Shown here one piece after another: positions 1 to 11,853 of a stretch of 64,000 bases of DNA (its first letter is position 1; every line of letters begins with the position of its first letter). Made by a program: the position numbers and the translations under genes. The stretch is from Aphanomyces cochlioides. Its lineage: Eukaryota > Oomycota > Saprolegniomycetes > Saprolegniales > Verrucalvaceae. The DNA is taken from the NCBI GenBank assembly GCA_019828595.1, contig JAHQRK010000032.1, forward strand, positions 434,001 to 498,000, written 5' to 3'. A model generated the notes under the pieces. That model ran no database searches. It worked only from the letters and a program-made list of their open reading frames with translations, and was not told the origin of the DNA.

Positions 1-23
1 GATATCTGCCAATATTCATTTGT

Positions 24-60
24 TGAGCAACTGTGATAGAATCTCTAACACAGTTGCTCA
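24..60. repeat. Inverted-repeat motif inside the satellite unit (first copy shown)
   Basis: Arms TGAGCAACTGTGATAGA and TCTAACACAGTTGCTCA face each other. Related dyads of the same core lie at about 129-155 (GCAACTGTGATAG then CTATCACA), 174-190 (TCTATCATAGTTGC) and 211-237. Every 936-bp unit carries this cluster. It looks like a binding site for a dimeric protein or a hairpin-forming sequence, but the role is unknown. Confidence 0.85.
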
Positions 61-610
61 GAATTTTGCGCATTTCGGATTTGTATACTGAAATCAAGTC
101 AAAAACATTTATTGAAAACGGATTTCAGGCAACTGTGATAGATTTTCTATCACACTCCAATACAAAATGATCATGTTTCTATCATAGTTGCAGCAGATGT
201 ATATAATGACGGCAACTGTGATAGGAATCCTATCACACCATATGACGCAATATGATTGGAAGTTAATCTGATGAATTGACTTGGTAGACGAAAACAGACC
301 ATGAACCTCGTGGAGCATTGACAGATAAGTTTAACAAGAAAGACAGAAAAGGAAACCTTTGATTACACTCAACACGTAGAGGTACAATGTACGCGGTATG
401 CGTTGCTCGTCGTTCCCCAACCCGGGCTATTCAAATGACAAATCGACACTTTGAACACCTGCACTGCAGTCTAATTACATTTTACACACACGAATTGTGA
501 TAGTTCTCGCATCTCTCCACTACCTCATGAGCAGTAGGCAGTAGAGCAATAATCAATTGAATTATCTCAATATGCAACATGAATCCACAAGGTTCATGAA
601 TCATTCAAAC

Positions 611-630
611 TTTGACGTTGCAACGTCAAA
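611..630. repeat. Perfect 20-bp palindrome in the satellite unit
   Basis: TTTGACGTTGCAACGTCAAA is its own reverse complement. It recurs once per 936-bp unit (next at about 1547 and 2483). Its core TGACGTTGCAACGTCA resembles two abutting bZIP-type half sites (TGACG), but that link is speculative. Confidence 0.9.
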
Positions 631-3600
631 ACTTGATAGGATAATGAGTTGTGAGGCGAAGGTGTGGAGATCAAATCCGTCATCATTACTTTTGACTTTT
701 GCTTGTGCTTTAATTCATGAATCGTATGAAATTCATGAAATCTACAGATTTTTGTGTTTTATGCTTTAGCCATTTGACTATGCTTCCAGTATAATTAAGC
801 GAGTGGGCGCATAACACGCCAACAATCGTGATGTTGTGTTGCAGCTAGTATAGCTTATATCTGTGCTAGACGTTCAACAAAGATTCGGCTTCTTTATTTG
901 TCGGCTAGACTTTAAGCATGCGAGTGCATGATGCTTGATATCTGCCAATATTCATTTGTTGAGCAACTGTGATAGAATCTCTAACACAGTTGCTCAGAAT
1001 TTTGCGCATTTCGGATTTGTATACTGAAATCAAGTCAAAAACATTTATTGAAAACGGATTTCAGGCAACTGTGATAGATTTTCTATCACACTCCAATACA
1101 AAATGATCATGTTTCTATCATAGTTGCAGCAGATGTATATAATGACGGCAACTGTGATAGGAATCCTATCACACCATATGACGCAATATGATTGGAAGTT
1201 AATCTGATGAATTGACTTGGTAGACGAAAACAGACCATGAACCTCGTGGAGCATTGACAGATAAGTTTAACAAGAAAGACAGAAAAGGAAACCTTTGATT
1301 ACACTCAACACGTAGAGGTACAATGTACTCGGTATGCGTTGCTCGTCGTTCCCCAACCCGGGCTATTCAAATGACAAATCGACACTTTGAACACCTGCAC
1401 TGCAGTCTAATTACATTTTACACACACGAATTGTGATAGTTCTCGCATCTCTCCACTACCTCATGAGCAGTAGGCAGTAGAGCAATAATCAATTGAATTA
1501 TCTCAATATGCAACATGAATCCACAAGGTTCATGAATCATTCAAACTTTGACGTTGCAACGTCAAAACTTGATAGGATAATGAGTTGTGAGGCGAAGGTG
1601 TGGAGATCAAATCCGTCATCATTACTTTTGACTTTTGCTTGTGCTTTAATTCATGAATCGTATGAAATTCATGAAATCTACAGATTTTTGTGTTTTATGC
1701 TTTAGCCATTTGACTATGCTTCCAGTATAATTAAGCGAGTGGGCGCATAACACGCCAACAATCGTGATGTTGTGTTGCAGCTAGTATAGCTTATATCTGT
1801 GCTAGACGTTCAACAAAGATTCGGCTTCTTTATTTGTCGGCTAGACTTTAAGCATGCGAGTGCATGATGCTTGATATCTGCCAATATTCATTTGTTGAGC
1901 AACTGTGATAGAATCTCTAACACAGTTGCTCAGAATTTTGCGCATTTCGGATTTGTATACTGAAATCAAGTCAAAAACATTTATTGAAAACGGATTTCAG
2001 GCAACTGTGATAGATTTTCTATCACACTCCAATACAAAATGATCATGTTTCTATCATAGTTGCAGCAGATGTATATAATGACGGCAACTGTGATAGGAAT
2101 CCTATCACACCATATGACGCAATATGATTGGAAGTTAATCTGATGAATTGACTTGGTAGACGAAAACAGACCATGAACCTCGTGGAGCATTGACAGATAA
2201 GTTTAACAAGAAAGACAGAAAAGGAAACCTTTGATTACACTCAACACGTAGAGGTACAATGTACGCGGTATGCGTTGCTCGTCGTTCCCCAACCCGGGCT
2301 ATTCAAATGACAAATCGACACTTTGAACACCTGCACTGCAGTCTAATTACATTTTACACACACGAATTGTGATAGTTCTCGCATCTCTCCACTACCTCAT
2401 GAGCAGTAGGCAGTAGAGCAATAATCAATTGAATTATCTCAATATGCAACATGAATCCACAAGGTTCATGAATCATTCAAACTTTGACGTTGCAACGTCA
2501 AAACTTGATAGGATAATGAGTTGTGAGGCGAAGGTGTGGAGATCAAATCCGTCATCATTACTTTTGACTTTTGCTTGTGCTTTAATTCATGAATCGTATG
2601 AAATTCATGAAATCTACAGATTTTTGTGTTTTATGCTTTAGCCATTTGACTATGCTTCCAGTATAATTAAGCGAGTGGGCGCATAACACGCCAACAATCG
2701 TGATGTTGTGTTGCAGCTAGTATAGCTTATATCTGTGCTAGACGTTCAACAAAGATTCGGCTTCTTTATTTGTCGGCTAGACTTTAAGCATGCGAGTGCA
2801 TGATGCTTGATATCTGCCAATATTCATTTGTTGAGCAACTGTGATAGAATCTCTAACACAGTTGCTCAGAATTTTGCGCATTTCGGATTTGTATACTGAA
2901 ATCAAGTCAAAAACATTTATTGAAAACGGATTTCAGGCAACTGTGATAGATTTTCTATCACACTCCAATACAAAATGATCATGTTTCTATCATAGTTGCA
3001 GCAGATGTATATAATGACGGCAACTGTGATAGGAATCCTATCACACCATATGACGCAATATGATTGGAAGTTAATCTGATGAATTGACTTGGTAGACGAA
3101 AACAGACCATGAACCTCGTGGAGCATTGACAGATAAGTTTAACAAGAAAGACAGAAAAGGAAACCTTTGATTACACTCAACACGTAGAGGTACAATGTAC
3201 GCGGTATGCGTTGCTCGTCGTTCCCCAACCCGGGCTATTCAAATGACAAATCGACACTTTGAACACCTGCACTGCAGTCTAATTACATTTTACACACACG
3301 AATTGTGATAGTTCTCGCATCTCTCCACTACCTCATGAGCAGTAGGCAGTAGAGCAATAATCAATTGAATTATCTCAATATGCAACATGAATCCACAAGG
3401 TTCATGAATCATTCAAACTTTGACGTTGCAACGTCAAAACTTGATAGGATAATGAGTTGTGAGGCGAAGGTGTGGAGATCAAATCCGTCATCATTACTTT
3501 TGACTTTTGCTTGTGCTTTAATTCATGAATCGTATGAAATTCATGAAATCTACAGATTTTTGTGTTTTATGCTTTAGCCATTTGACTATGCTTCCAGTAT

Positions 3601-6600
3601 AATTAAGCGAGTGGGCGCATAACACGCCAACAATCGTGATGTTGTGTTGCAGCTAGTATAGCTTATATCTGTGCTAGACGTTCAACAAAGATTCGGCTTC
3701 TTTATTTGTCGGCTAGACTTTAAGCATGCGAGTGCATGATGCTTGATATCTGCCAATATTCATTTGTTGAGCAACTGTGATAGAATCTCTAACACAGTTG
3801 CTCAGAATTTTGCGCATTTCGGATTTGTATACTGAAATCAAGTCAAAAACATTTATTGAAAACGGATTTCAGGCAACTGTGATAGATTTTCTATCACACT
3901 CCAATACAAAATGATCATGTTTCTATCATAGTTGCAGCAGATGTATATAATGACGGCAACTGTGATAGGAATCCTATCACACCATATGACGCAATATGAT
4001 TGGAAGTTAATCTGATGAATTGACTTGGTAGACGAAAACAGACCATGAACCTCGTGGAGCATTGACAGATAAGTTTAACAAGAAAGACAGAAAAGGAAAC
4101 CTTTGATTACACTCAACACGTAGAGGTACAATGTACGCGGTATGCGTTGCTCGTCGTTCCCCAACCCGGGCTATTCAAATGACAAATCGACACTTTGAAC
4201 ACCTGCACTGCAGTCTAATTACATTTTACACACACGAATTGTGATAGTTCTCGCATCTCTCCACTACCTCATGAGCAGTAGGCAGTAGAGCAATAATCAA
4301 TTGAATTATCTCAATATGCAACATGAATCCACAAGGTTCATGAATCATTCAAACTTTGACGTTGCAACGTCAAAACTTGATAGGATAATGAGTTGTGAGG
4401 CGAAGGTGTGGAGATCAAATCCGTCATCATTACTTTTGACTTTTGCTTGTGCTTTAATTCATGAATCGTATGAAATTCATGAAATCTACAGATTTTTGTG
4501 TTTTATGCTTTAGCCATTTGACTATGCTTCCAGTATAATTAAGCGAGTGGGCGCATAACACGCCAACAATCGTGATGTTGTGTTGCAGCTAGTATAGCTT
4601 ATATCTGTGCTAGACGTTCAACAAAGATTCGGCTTCTTTATTTGTCGGCTAGACTTTAAGCATGCGAGTGCATGATGCTTGATATCTGCCAATATTCATT
4701 TGTTGAGCAACTGTGATAGAATCTCTAACACAGTTGCTCAGAATTTTGCGCATTTCGGATTTGTATACTGAAATCAAGTCAAAAACATTTATTGAAAACG
4801 GATTTCAGGCAACTGTGATAGATTTTCTATCACACTCCAATACAAAATGATCATGTTTCTATCATAGTTGCAGCAGATGTATATAATGACGGCAACTGTG
4901 ATAGGAATCCTATCACACCATATGACGCAATATGATTGGAAGTTAATCTGATGAATTGACTTGGTAGACGAAAACAGACCATGAACCTCGTGGAGCATTG
5001 ACAGATAAGTTTAACAAGAAAAGACAGAAAAGGAAACCTTTGATTACACTCAACACGTAGAGGTACAATGTACGCGGTATGCGTTGCTCGTCGTTCCCCA
5101 ACCCGGGCTATTCAAATGACAAATCGACACTTTGAACACCTGCACTGCAGTCTAATTACATTTTACACACACGAATTGTGATAGTTCTCGCATCTCTCCA
5201 CTACCTCATGAGCAGTAGGCAGTAGAGCAATAATCAATTGAATTATCTCAATATGCAACATGAATCCACAAGGTTCATGAATCATTCAAACTTTGACGTT
5301 GCAACGTCAAAACTTGATAGGATAATGAGTTGTGAGGCGAAGGTGTGGAGATCAAATCCGTCATCATTACTTTTGACTTTTGCTTGTGCTTTAATTCATG
5401 AATCGTATGAAATTCATGAAATCTACAGATTTTTGTGTTTTATGCTTTAGCCATTTGACTATGCTTCCAGTATAATTAAGCGAGTGGGCGCATAACACGC
5501 CAACAATCGTGATGTTGTGTTGCAGCTAGTATAGCTTATATCTGTGCTAGACGTTCAACAAAGATTCGGCTTCTTTATTTGTCGGCTAGACTTTAAGCAT
5601 GCGAGTGCATGATGCTTGATATCTGCCAATATTCATTTGTTGAGCAACTGTGATAGAATCTCTAACACAGTTGCTCAGAATTTTGCGCATTTCGGATTTG
5701 TATACTGAAATCAAGTCAAAAACATTTATTGAAAACGGATTTCAGGCAACTGTGATAGATTTTCTATCACACTCCAATACAAAATGATCATGTTTCTATC
5801 ATAGTTGCAGCAGATGTATATAATGACGGCAACTGTGATAGGAATCCTATCACACCATATGACGCAATATGATTGGAAGTTAATCTGATGAATTGACTTG
5901 GTAGACGAAAACAGACCATGAACCTCGTGGAGCATTGACAGATAAGTTTAACAAGAAAGACAGAAAAGGAAACCTTTGATTACACTCAACACGTAGAGGT
6001 ACAATGTACGCGGTATGCGTTGCTCGTCGTTCCCCAACCCGGGCTATTCAAATGACAAATCGACACTTTGAACACCTGCACTGCAGTCTAATTACATTTT
6101 ACACACACGAATTGTGATAGTTCTCGCATCTCTCCACTACCTCATGAGCAGTAGGCAGTAGAGCAATAATCAATTGAATTATCTCAATATGCAACATGAA
6201 TCCACAAGGTTCATGAATCATTCAAACTTTGACGTTGCAACGTCAAAACTTGATAGGATAATGAGTTGTGAGGCGAAGGTGTGGAGATCAAATCCGTCAT
6301 CATTACTTTTGACTTTTGCTTGTGCTTTAATTCATGAATCGTATGAAATTCATGAAATCTACAGATTTTTGTGTTTTATGCTTTAGCCATTTGACTATGC
6401 TTCCAGTATAATTAAGCGAGTGGGCGCATAACACGCCAACAATCGTGATGTTGTGTTGCAGCTAGTATAGCTTATATCTGTGCTAGACGTTCAACAAAGA
6501 TTCGGCTTCTTTATTTGTCGGCTAGACTTTAAGCATGCGAGTGCATGATGCTTGATATCTGCCAATATTCATTTGTTGAGCAACTGTGATAGAATCTCTA

Positions 6601-7959
6601 ACACAGTTGCTCAGAATTTTGCGCATTTCGGATTTGTATACTGAAATCAAGTCAAAAACATTTATTGAAAACGGATTTCAGGCAACTGTGATAGATTTTC
6701 TATCACACTCCAATACAAAATGATCATGTTTCTATCATAGTTGCAGCAGATGTATATAATGACGGCAACTGTGATAGGAATCCTATCACACCATATGACG
6801 CAATATGATTGGAAGTTAATCTGATGAATTGACTTGGTAGACGAAAACAGACCATGAACCTCGTGGAGCATTGACAGATAAGTTTAACAAGAAAGACAGA
6901 AAAGGAAACCTTTGATTACACTCAACACGTAGAGGTACAATGTACGCGGTATGCGTTGCTCGTCGTTCCCCAACCCGGGCTATTCAAATGACAAATCGAC
7001 ACTTTGAACACCTGCACTGCAGTCTAATTACATTTTACACACACGAATTGTGATAGTTCTCGCATCTCTCCACTACCTCATGAGCAGTAGGCAGTAGAGC
7101 AATAATCAATTGAATTATCTCAATATGCAACATGAATCCACAAGGTTCATGAATCATTCAAACTTTGACGTTGCAACGTCAAAACTTGATAGGATAATGA
7201 GTTGTGAGGCGAAGGTGTGGAGATCAAATCCGTCATCATTACTTTTGACTTTTGCTTGTGCTTTAATTCATGAATCGTATGAAATTCATGAAATCTACAG
7301 ATTTTTGTGTTTTATGCTTTAGCCATTTGACTATGCTTCCAGTATAATTAAGCGAGTGGGCGCATAACACGCCAACAATCGTGATGTTGTGTTGCAGCTA
7401 GTATAGCTTATATCTGTGCTAGACGTTCAACAAAGATTCGGCTTCTTTATTTGTCGGCTAGACTTTAAGCATGCGAGTGCATGATGCTTGATATCTGCCA
7501 ATATTCATTTGTTGAGCAACTGTGATAGAATCTCTAACACAGTTGCTCAGAATTTTGCGCATTTCGGATTTGTATACTGAAATCAAGTCAAAAACATTTA
7601 TTGAAAACGGATTTCAGGCAACTGTGATAGATTTTCTATCACACTCCAATACAAAATGATCATGTTTCTATCATAGTTGCAGCAGATGTATATAATGACG
7701 GCAACTGTGATAGGAATCCTATCACACCATATGACGCAATATGATTGGAAGTTAATCTGATGAATTGACTTGGTAGACGAAAACAGACCATGAACCTCGT
7801 GGAGCATTGACAGATAAGTTTAACAAGAAAGACAGAAAAGGAAACCTTTGATTACACTCAACACGTAGAGGTACAATGTACGCGGTATGCGTTGCTCGTC
7901 GTTCCCCAACCCGGGCTATTCAAATGACAAATCGACACTTTGAACACCTGCACTGCAGT

Positions 7960-8375
7960 GAAAAGGACGTTCTCCGGAATTTGTGGGCAATTTTATCAAG
8001 TTTTAGAGCATTTGTGGGACAAATTGTCCCAAATTTTCAAAAAAATCAAAATTTTCTTGTCAGTTGTTTTCATACATTTTCATGACCACATATAATTTTT
8101 ACGGATTTTGTGGGACAGAATCCCACACTATAAATTTATAGGGTTTTGACGATCGACGTCTTTTCTTTTGTGAAAGTGCCAAAATGACAGCCCCGAGTTC
8201 TTGTAAAGCAAACTTCCAGAGCCAGGAGCTAAGACTAATGCTTATACAGTTTGAGTAAGCTTTAAGTCCATAATTTAAGATAGCCAAGATTTGATCTGGG
8301 CAACACCATTCATGAATGAACCACCGCAGAGACTCTGGTGTTACATCGTTGTTTATCATGTTAAGAGTCTACTAG
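7960..8375. other. Unassigned 416-bp spacer between satellite array and MITE
   Basis: AT-rich sequence with no convincing gene. It contains two short dyads with TGTGGGACA-type arms near 8013-8031 and 8108-8128. The last 30 bases, if joined across the MITE at its TA site, read on the plus strand as a short in-frame extension of the bZIP/START-like remnant that follows (VYH motif). That extension is weak evidence. Confidence 0.5.
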
Positions 8376-9058
8376 TACTACTCTGGTCCGAAATAATTGT
8401 CACATTTGACTTTTCAGTGGAGTTTCGTTGCTCCTCTTTGAGGAATTCTACATTTGATTGGTGCAAATGAAAGTGCTTAATCTCCTCTTTGATTGGATAT
8501 ATTTGATCAGGCGAAATTCATATCTATGCAGGAGAAACAATGCCTCAAAGTTTGTCCTCTGATTCAAATTACAGAAAATCTTCCGCCAGTGAATCAAATC
8601 GCAATGAAACGCGGTCCCACCGCACACACAAATAGATCACTTAGTCTCCGATATATTAACGGTATTTTTGAGAGACTATCGATCTAGATGCTCAAATTTG
8701 ATGCTCACAACTCAAACCGAATGGTCTGGCTCTAAGGCCCTTTTCCGGCGACCCTGTGAGCTCCTGCGTCCGTCCACGCATCACTGGAACATATTGAATA
8801 AGTTTGTATGCATTTGCAGGACCAAATATGGCGCCTAGAGACGTGAGCAAAGCTAAATGTGATGAGGTCTCCAATATCGTTAGGTCATATGTATATTTAC
8901 TATTTTGTATGCCAATTTTATCTTTTATGAATAATACTTTAGTTTAAATATGCTAAAATTTGATAAATTCTTCGAACTATTTCATACTAAAACCAAGTTA
9001 ATAAGAATTGTACCCCCAAAAATATGCAATATGACAATTATTTCGGACCAGAGTAGTA
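8376..9058. mobile_element. 683-bp MITE with perfect 27-bp terminal inverted repeats (TA included)
   Basis: The left end TACTACTCTGGTCCGAAATA (8376 onward, 27 bp to 8402) and the right end at 9032-9058 are perfect reverse complements. The outermost TA on each side is the expected Tc1/mariner target duplication. There is no transposase ORF inside, so this is a non-autonomous element. It lies directly against a broken copy of the bZIP/START-like gene at 9059. The terminal sequence looks like the Stowaway class of Tc1/mariner MITEs best known from plants; that comparison is from memory and needs a search. Confidence 0.92.
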
Positions 9059-9493
9059 TTTAACAATATTCTCTCCATCGTGCGTTACTTTGAAGACAAT
9101 GATCGTGTGGTCATTACCTATTGCTTTATCGCCAAAGACGAACTCTTTCCACTTGGAGAGAATATTTTGCGACCTCATGGTTTTGCCTGGTAACCCCTCA
9201 TGCTCCATCGACGACACCTCATGCCATCTCCCAGGACAGTGTACGAAGCGGTAGCTCCAGACATCAAGTTGGTTCACAAAGTCAGCAACCAGTGTACGCC
9301 AATTACTTCCAACGGCAAAGTGATTCCCCTCGACATGATCGGTTGCCTCTTTGGTCTTCCTCCCGACGGCATTCGATACCGCGAGACTTACATTGAACAA
9401 ATCCGCTCCGCTGCTGAAGCCACAGTTGTTTCCATCAACAAGCCCATCATCCGGGAGGCCAGTGCTCGCATGGAGAAAGCCCCTCCTGCGTAA
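9059..9493 (+). pseudogene. 5'-truncated bZIP/START-like family gene (last two exons only)
   Basis: Exons 9059-9189 and 9235-9493 are joined by a 45-nt GT-AG intron. The phase-2 splice falls after the W of GFAW, exactly as in the intact paralogs at 30 kb and 39 kb. The residues match those paralogs: the FEDNDRVVITY block aligns with YEEPNRVVITF, and the last exon carries the PITSNGK and YRETYIEQIRSAAE blocks. Everything upstream (bZIP region, first half of the START-like region) is missing. The break coincides with the right edge of the MITE at 9058. Without a start codon it cannot make a normal protein, so it is a remnant. Confidence 0.8.
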
Positions 9494-10594
9494 TCCCATT
9501 TCGTAGCTCCCCACATCGGCATACTCCAAGATTCCCAATCCATTCCATAATGGAAGAAGAGCTTTCAACAACAGAGCCATCCCCCTTGACCTCGATGTGT
9601 CGATCGTTTGTCATCCTCGCTTGCTTCCTTTCTTCAGAGACCCTTCCATGCAGTTCTGTTTCCAAGAGATTGGCAATGCCATCATTTCCAGCGCTCCATG
9701 CAGAGCATGGATCTCCACCGTCCACTTCAGAGAGCAGTTGTAATTGTAGCACTCTTTTTTCAAACCTTGCGCGTCCACGGTCGTGCATTTCCTTGCACAG
9801 TGACTCCAAGACAGAGTTGCTGCTGTCAAACCTTCATCCATACGCTTCTCATGTTGTCGATGGCAATAATGACCTTGTGAAATGTAACAGATTGGTTCCG
9901 GGCACAGGAGCTCTCGGTGTAGTCGCTTTGCGTAGTCACCACAATCTCACAAGATCTACAAATGGTTTCATCGTGGTCAGCTCTGGAAATGTCTTGTCCA
10001 AGTGTCAATGAACGGACTCTACCGAGTGATTACCACGTACTAAACATGGACTGTAGACGTACAGGTCCCCGTCAGATGGCTGGTTCAGATGCATCACAGG
10101 TCGTCAAAAAAAAAGGATGCGCTGAAAGATAAGATTGCGAGCGTGCACGCTCTTCGTGCGAACTATGTGATAGAATCCCCGGTGTTCTTGCACGTCGTCC
10201 TCTTGCTTCGATCGCATCTGTCGCGTCTTCACATAAACTTGACATTTCCTAAACCGAGTCAATCGCGAATCTCGATGCGTTGAAAGCACAGTAGCACGCC
10301 TTGAAATCTGCTACGCAACAAGACATGGAGCAACGACGAGCGTTGTCCCTTCAACTTTACGATCCAAACAGTCTGCGGCTTCCTCAGCATCGAGCATGGA
10401 TTGGCACTCCCCGCGTTCGTCAACCGCGCACTCTCTACGTCAAACGACATTTACTGGAGGCCATATGATATGTTTGACAAAACAAAATAAATCTTAAGTT
10501 ACGCAAAATAAATATTATTAAGATCTATTTTGTATTAGAACACTTTGCGCGCGAGGTTGGACACGGACATTTTAACACATGACAGATTGAGGTC
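9494..10594. other. Unassigned 1.1-kb region, possibly degenerate coding sequence
   Basis: Several open frames exist on both strands (minus 9447-9809 looks coiled-coil-like; plus 10324-10468 ends in a plausible C terminus), but none matches a family I recognise. No splice pattern makes a longer protein. It lies between two members of the bZIP/START-like family, so it may be decayed duplicated sequence. The last 120 bases before 10595 are AT-rich and may be the promoter of the next gene. Confidence 0.4.
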
Positions 10595-11789
10595 ATGGCG
10601 CCAGGCGCGATAAGCCAGGAGAAACGCTTGTCCGAACGAGAACGGATGCGAAAGTACCGCGCGGCCAAGCGAAATGAAGTGAAACTACTCGAAGCAGAAC
10701 TCCGATATCTTGAAGAGGAACTGGGACGATTGCGAGCTTCGAAAGCGACGGTGAACCCGCCGAATCATCTTGTCCAAGAGATCGTGGAGAGAAATCAACG
10801 CTTGAGAAATCACGTAGAAGATCAAGTCCGGCTATGTAGATATCTCTCATCTTGGGTTTCATCGCAGCGTCTACCGACGGTAAGAACGAGCGTCTCCTTT
10901 CTGTTGACTCATGTGAGTTTTGCAGGCAATCACGCCGAAAGCGCCGTGGATTGTATCGACATTGCTCGCCGATACAGCCACAAGACAGCATGGATCGCAA
11001 TGGCTGAGTGAGAAGGCATACTATTCGGCACTGCAAGCATGCCTGATGCATCCATTCGACGCGCGGCAAAACGAAGCATACAAGTTTAATCTCCATAAGG
11101 CCTACGACGACAACGGCATCGAGACGATCGCCGCGATGGAAATCCATTCCCAGTTTCATATTGTCTTTGCCACATTGTACAGTACGATGTGGCAAATTCG
11201 CTGTGGGATTTTATCATCGAGACTTCATACGCCACGTTTGCGCTAGTCACGTGCGAGGTAATCTCGGTCTCCTGTTGCCGTCGTGCTCATTCCATCTAGC
11301 CCGTCAATTTCTTCCACGATCGATTGATCTATTCCCACGGCGTCAACGACCACAACGGCATTGACTTGCTGCGGATCATGGGCATGTTTATCGAAGACGA
11401 TCGCATTGTGCTCACGCTGACGAAAATTGCCAACGACGAGTTGTTCCCCATCCCCCTGGACAAGTGCGCACGCATGGCTATGGATGGTAAAGCCCCTCCT
11501 CCATCTTGTTGCCGTCAACTCATTCGCATCTAGGCTCGTCTTTGAGCGCGTGACGGACACAATCACCCGCGTAGTAACGCACTCGGACTTGCATCTTGCG
11601 CCGATGACTTCAAATGGCGTCGCGACGCTCGACGAGATGGGGCACCTCTTTGGCATCCCCCGCAGATTTGGTGAGACGAGCGAGTGTTTCCTCGAGCGCA
11701 TCCACACAGCTGCAGAGCCCACGTACCTTCAGAAATGTCCCCCGTGGATCCGCCGCTTCCAGCAATACGTCAGTCAGCGTCCTAGGTAG
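10595..11789 (+). pseudogene. bZIP plus START-like family protein, copy 1, with two frameshifts
   Basis: Four exons: 10595-10879, 10926-11257, 11300-11486, 11534-11789. Exon 1 encodes an atypical bZIP: a basic stretch (ERMRKYRAAKR) without the usual Asn, followed by a leucine coiled coil to about residue 90. Exons 2-4 encode the START-like region shared with the copies at 30 kb and 39 kb. In those copies exons 2 and 3 are exactly 327 and 188 nt; here they are 332 and 187 nt. The reading frame breaks in exon 2 near 11160-11195, at a hairpin, and in exon 3 near 11450-11460, in a C-rich run. After each break a different frame resumes family similarity (the WDFII block, then the VRTHGYGW block). 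The gene is therefore broken, unless the assembly has errors. Intact relatives are probably DNA-binding regulators; the ligand, if any, is unknown. Confidence 0.8.
11166..11194. repeat. 29-bp near-perfect palindrome at the exon 2 frameshift
   Basis: Outer arms TTGCCACAT and ATGTGGCAA are perfect reverse complements around an 11-base near-palindromic centre. The hairpin sits exactly where exon 2 of copy 1 gains extra bases compared with its paralogs. Confidence 0.85.
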
Positions 11790-11853
11790 CTCTAGCTCAT
11801 TGTATCTTGTCAACTCGATGGAACTTTTTGAACTTCTACATGCCTAGCTCGCC

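Larger units (their letters stand above)
1..7959. repeat. Tandem satellite array, 936-bp unit, about 8.5 copies
   Basis: The same 936-bp unit repeats head to tail from the left edge to 7959; equivalent points recur at 109, 1045, 1981, 2917, 3853, 4789, 5726, 6662 and 7598. The only differences I noticed are one base near 1327 (t instead of g) and one extra a near 5020, which makes that unit 937 bp. The array continues beyond the left edge. It stops at a CTGCAGT motif at 7953-7959, after which the sequence is unrelated. The unit is AT-rich and carries several copies of the motif GCAACTGTGATAG in both orientations, plus a perfect 20-bp palindrome. Short open frames of 69-70 codons repeat only because the DNA repeats, so I do not call them genes. 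Such homogeneous arrays are typical of satellite DNA; a centromeric or heterochromatic role is inference. Confidence 0.98.

Noticed and set aside
109..7807. Repeated 69- and 70-codon frames in the satellite units
   Set aside because: They recur only because the DNA repeats, overlap on opposite strands, and show no family or initiation signal. Repeated frames in an AT-rich satellite are expected by chance.
1..7959. CRISPR-like array
   Set aside because: The unit is 936 bp with no short repeat-spacer pattern, and the genome is eukaryotic.
9038..9580. 180-codon minus frame
   Set aside because: It runs antisense to the bZIP/START-like remnant, whose plus-strand residues and splice sites match paralogs.
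11142..11184. A 20-nt GT-AG intron explaining the frame change in exon 2 of copy 1
   Set aside because: It would be far shorter than any other intron here (38 nt or more), and both paralogs are continuous at this place.
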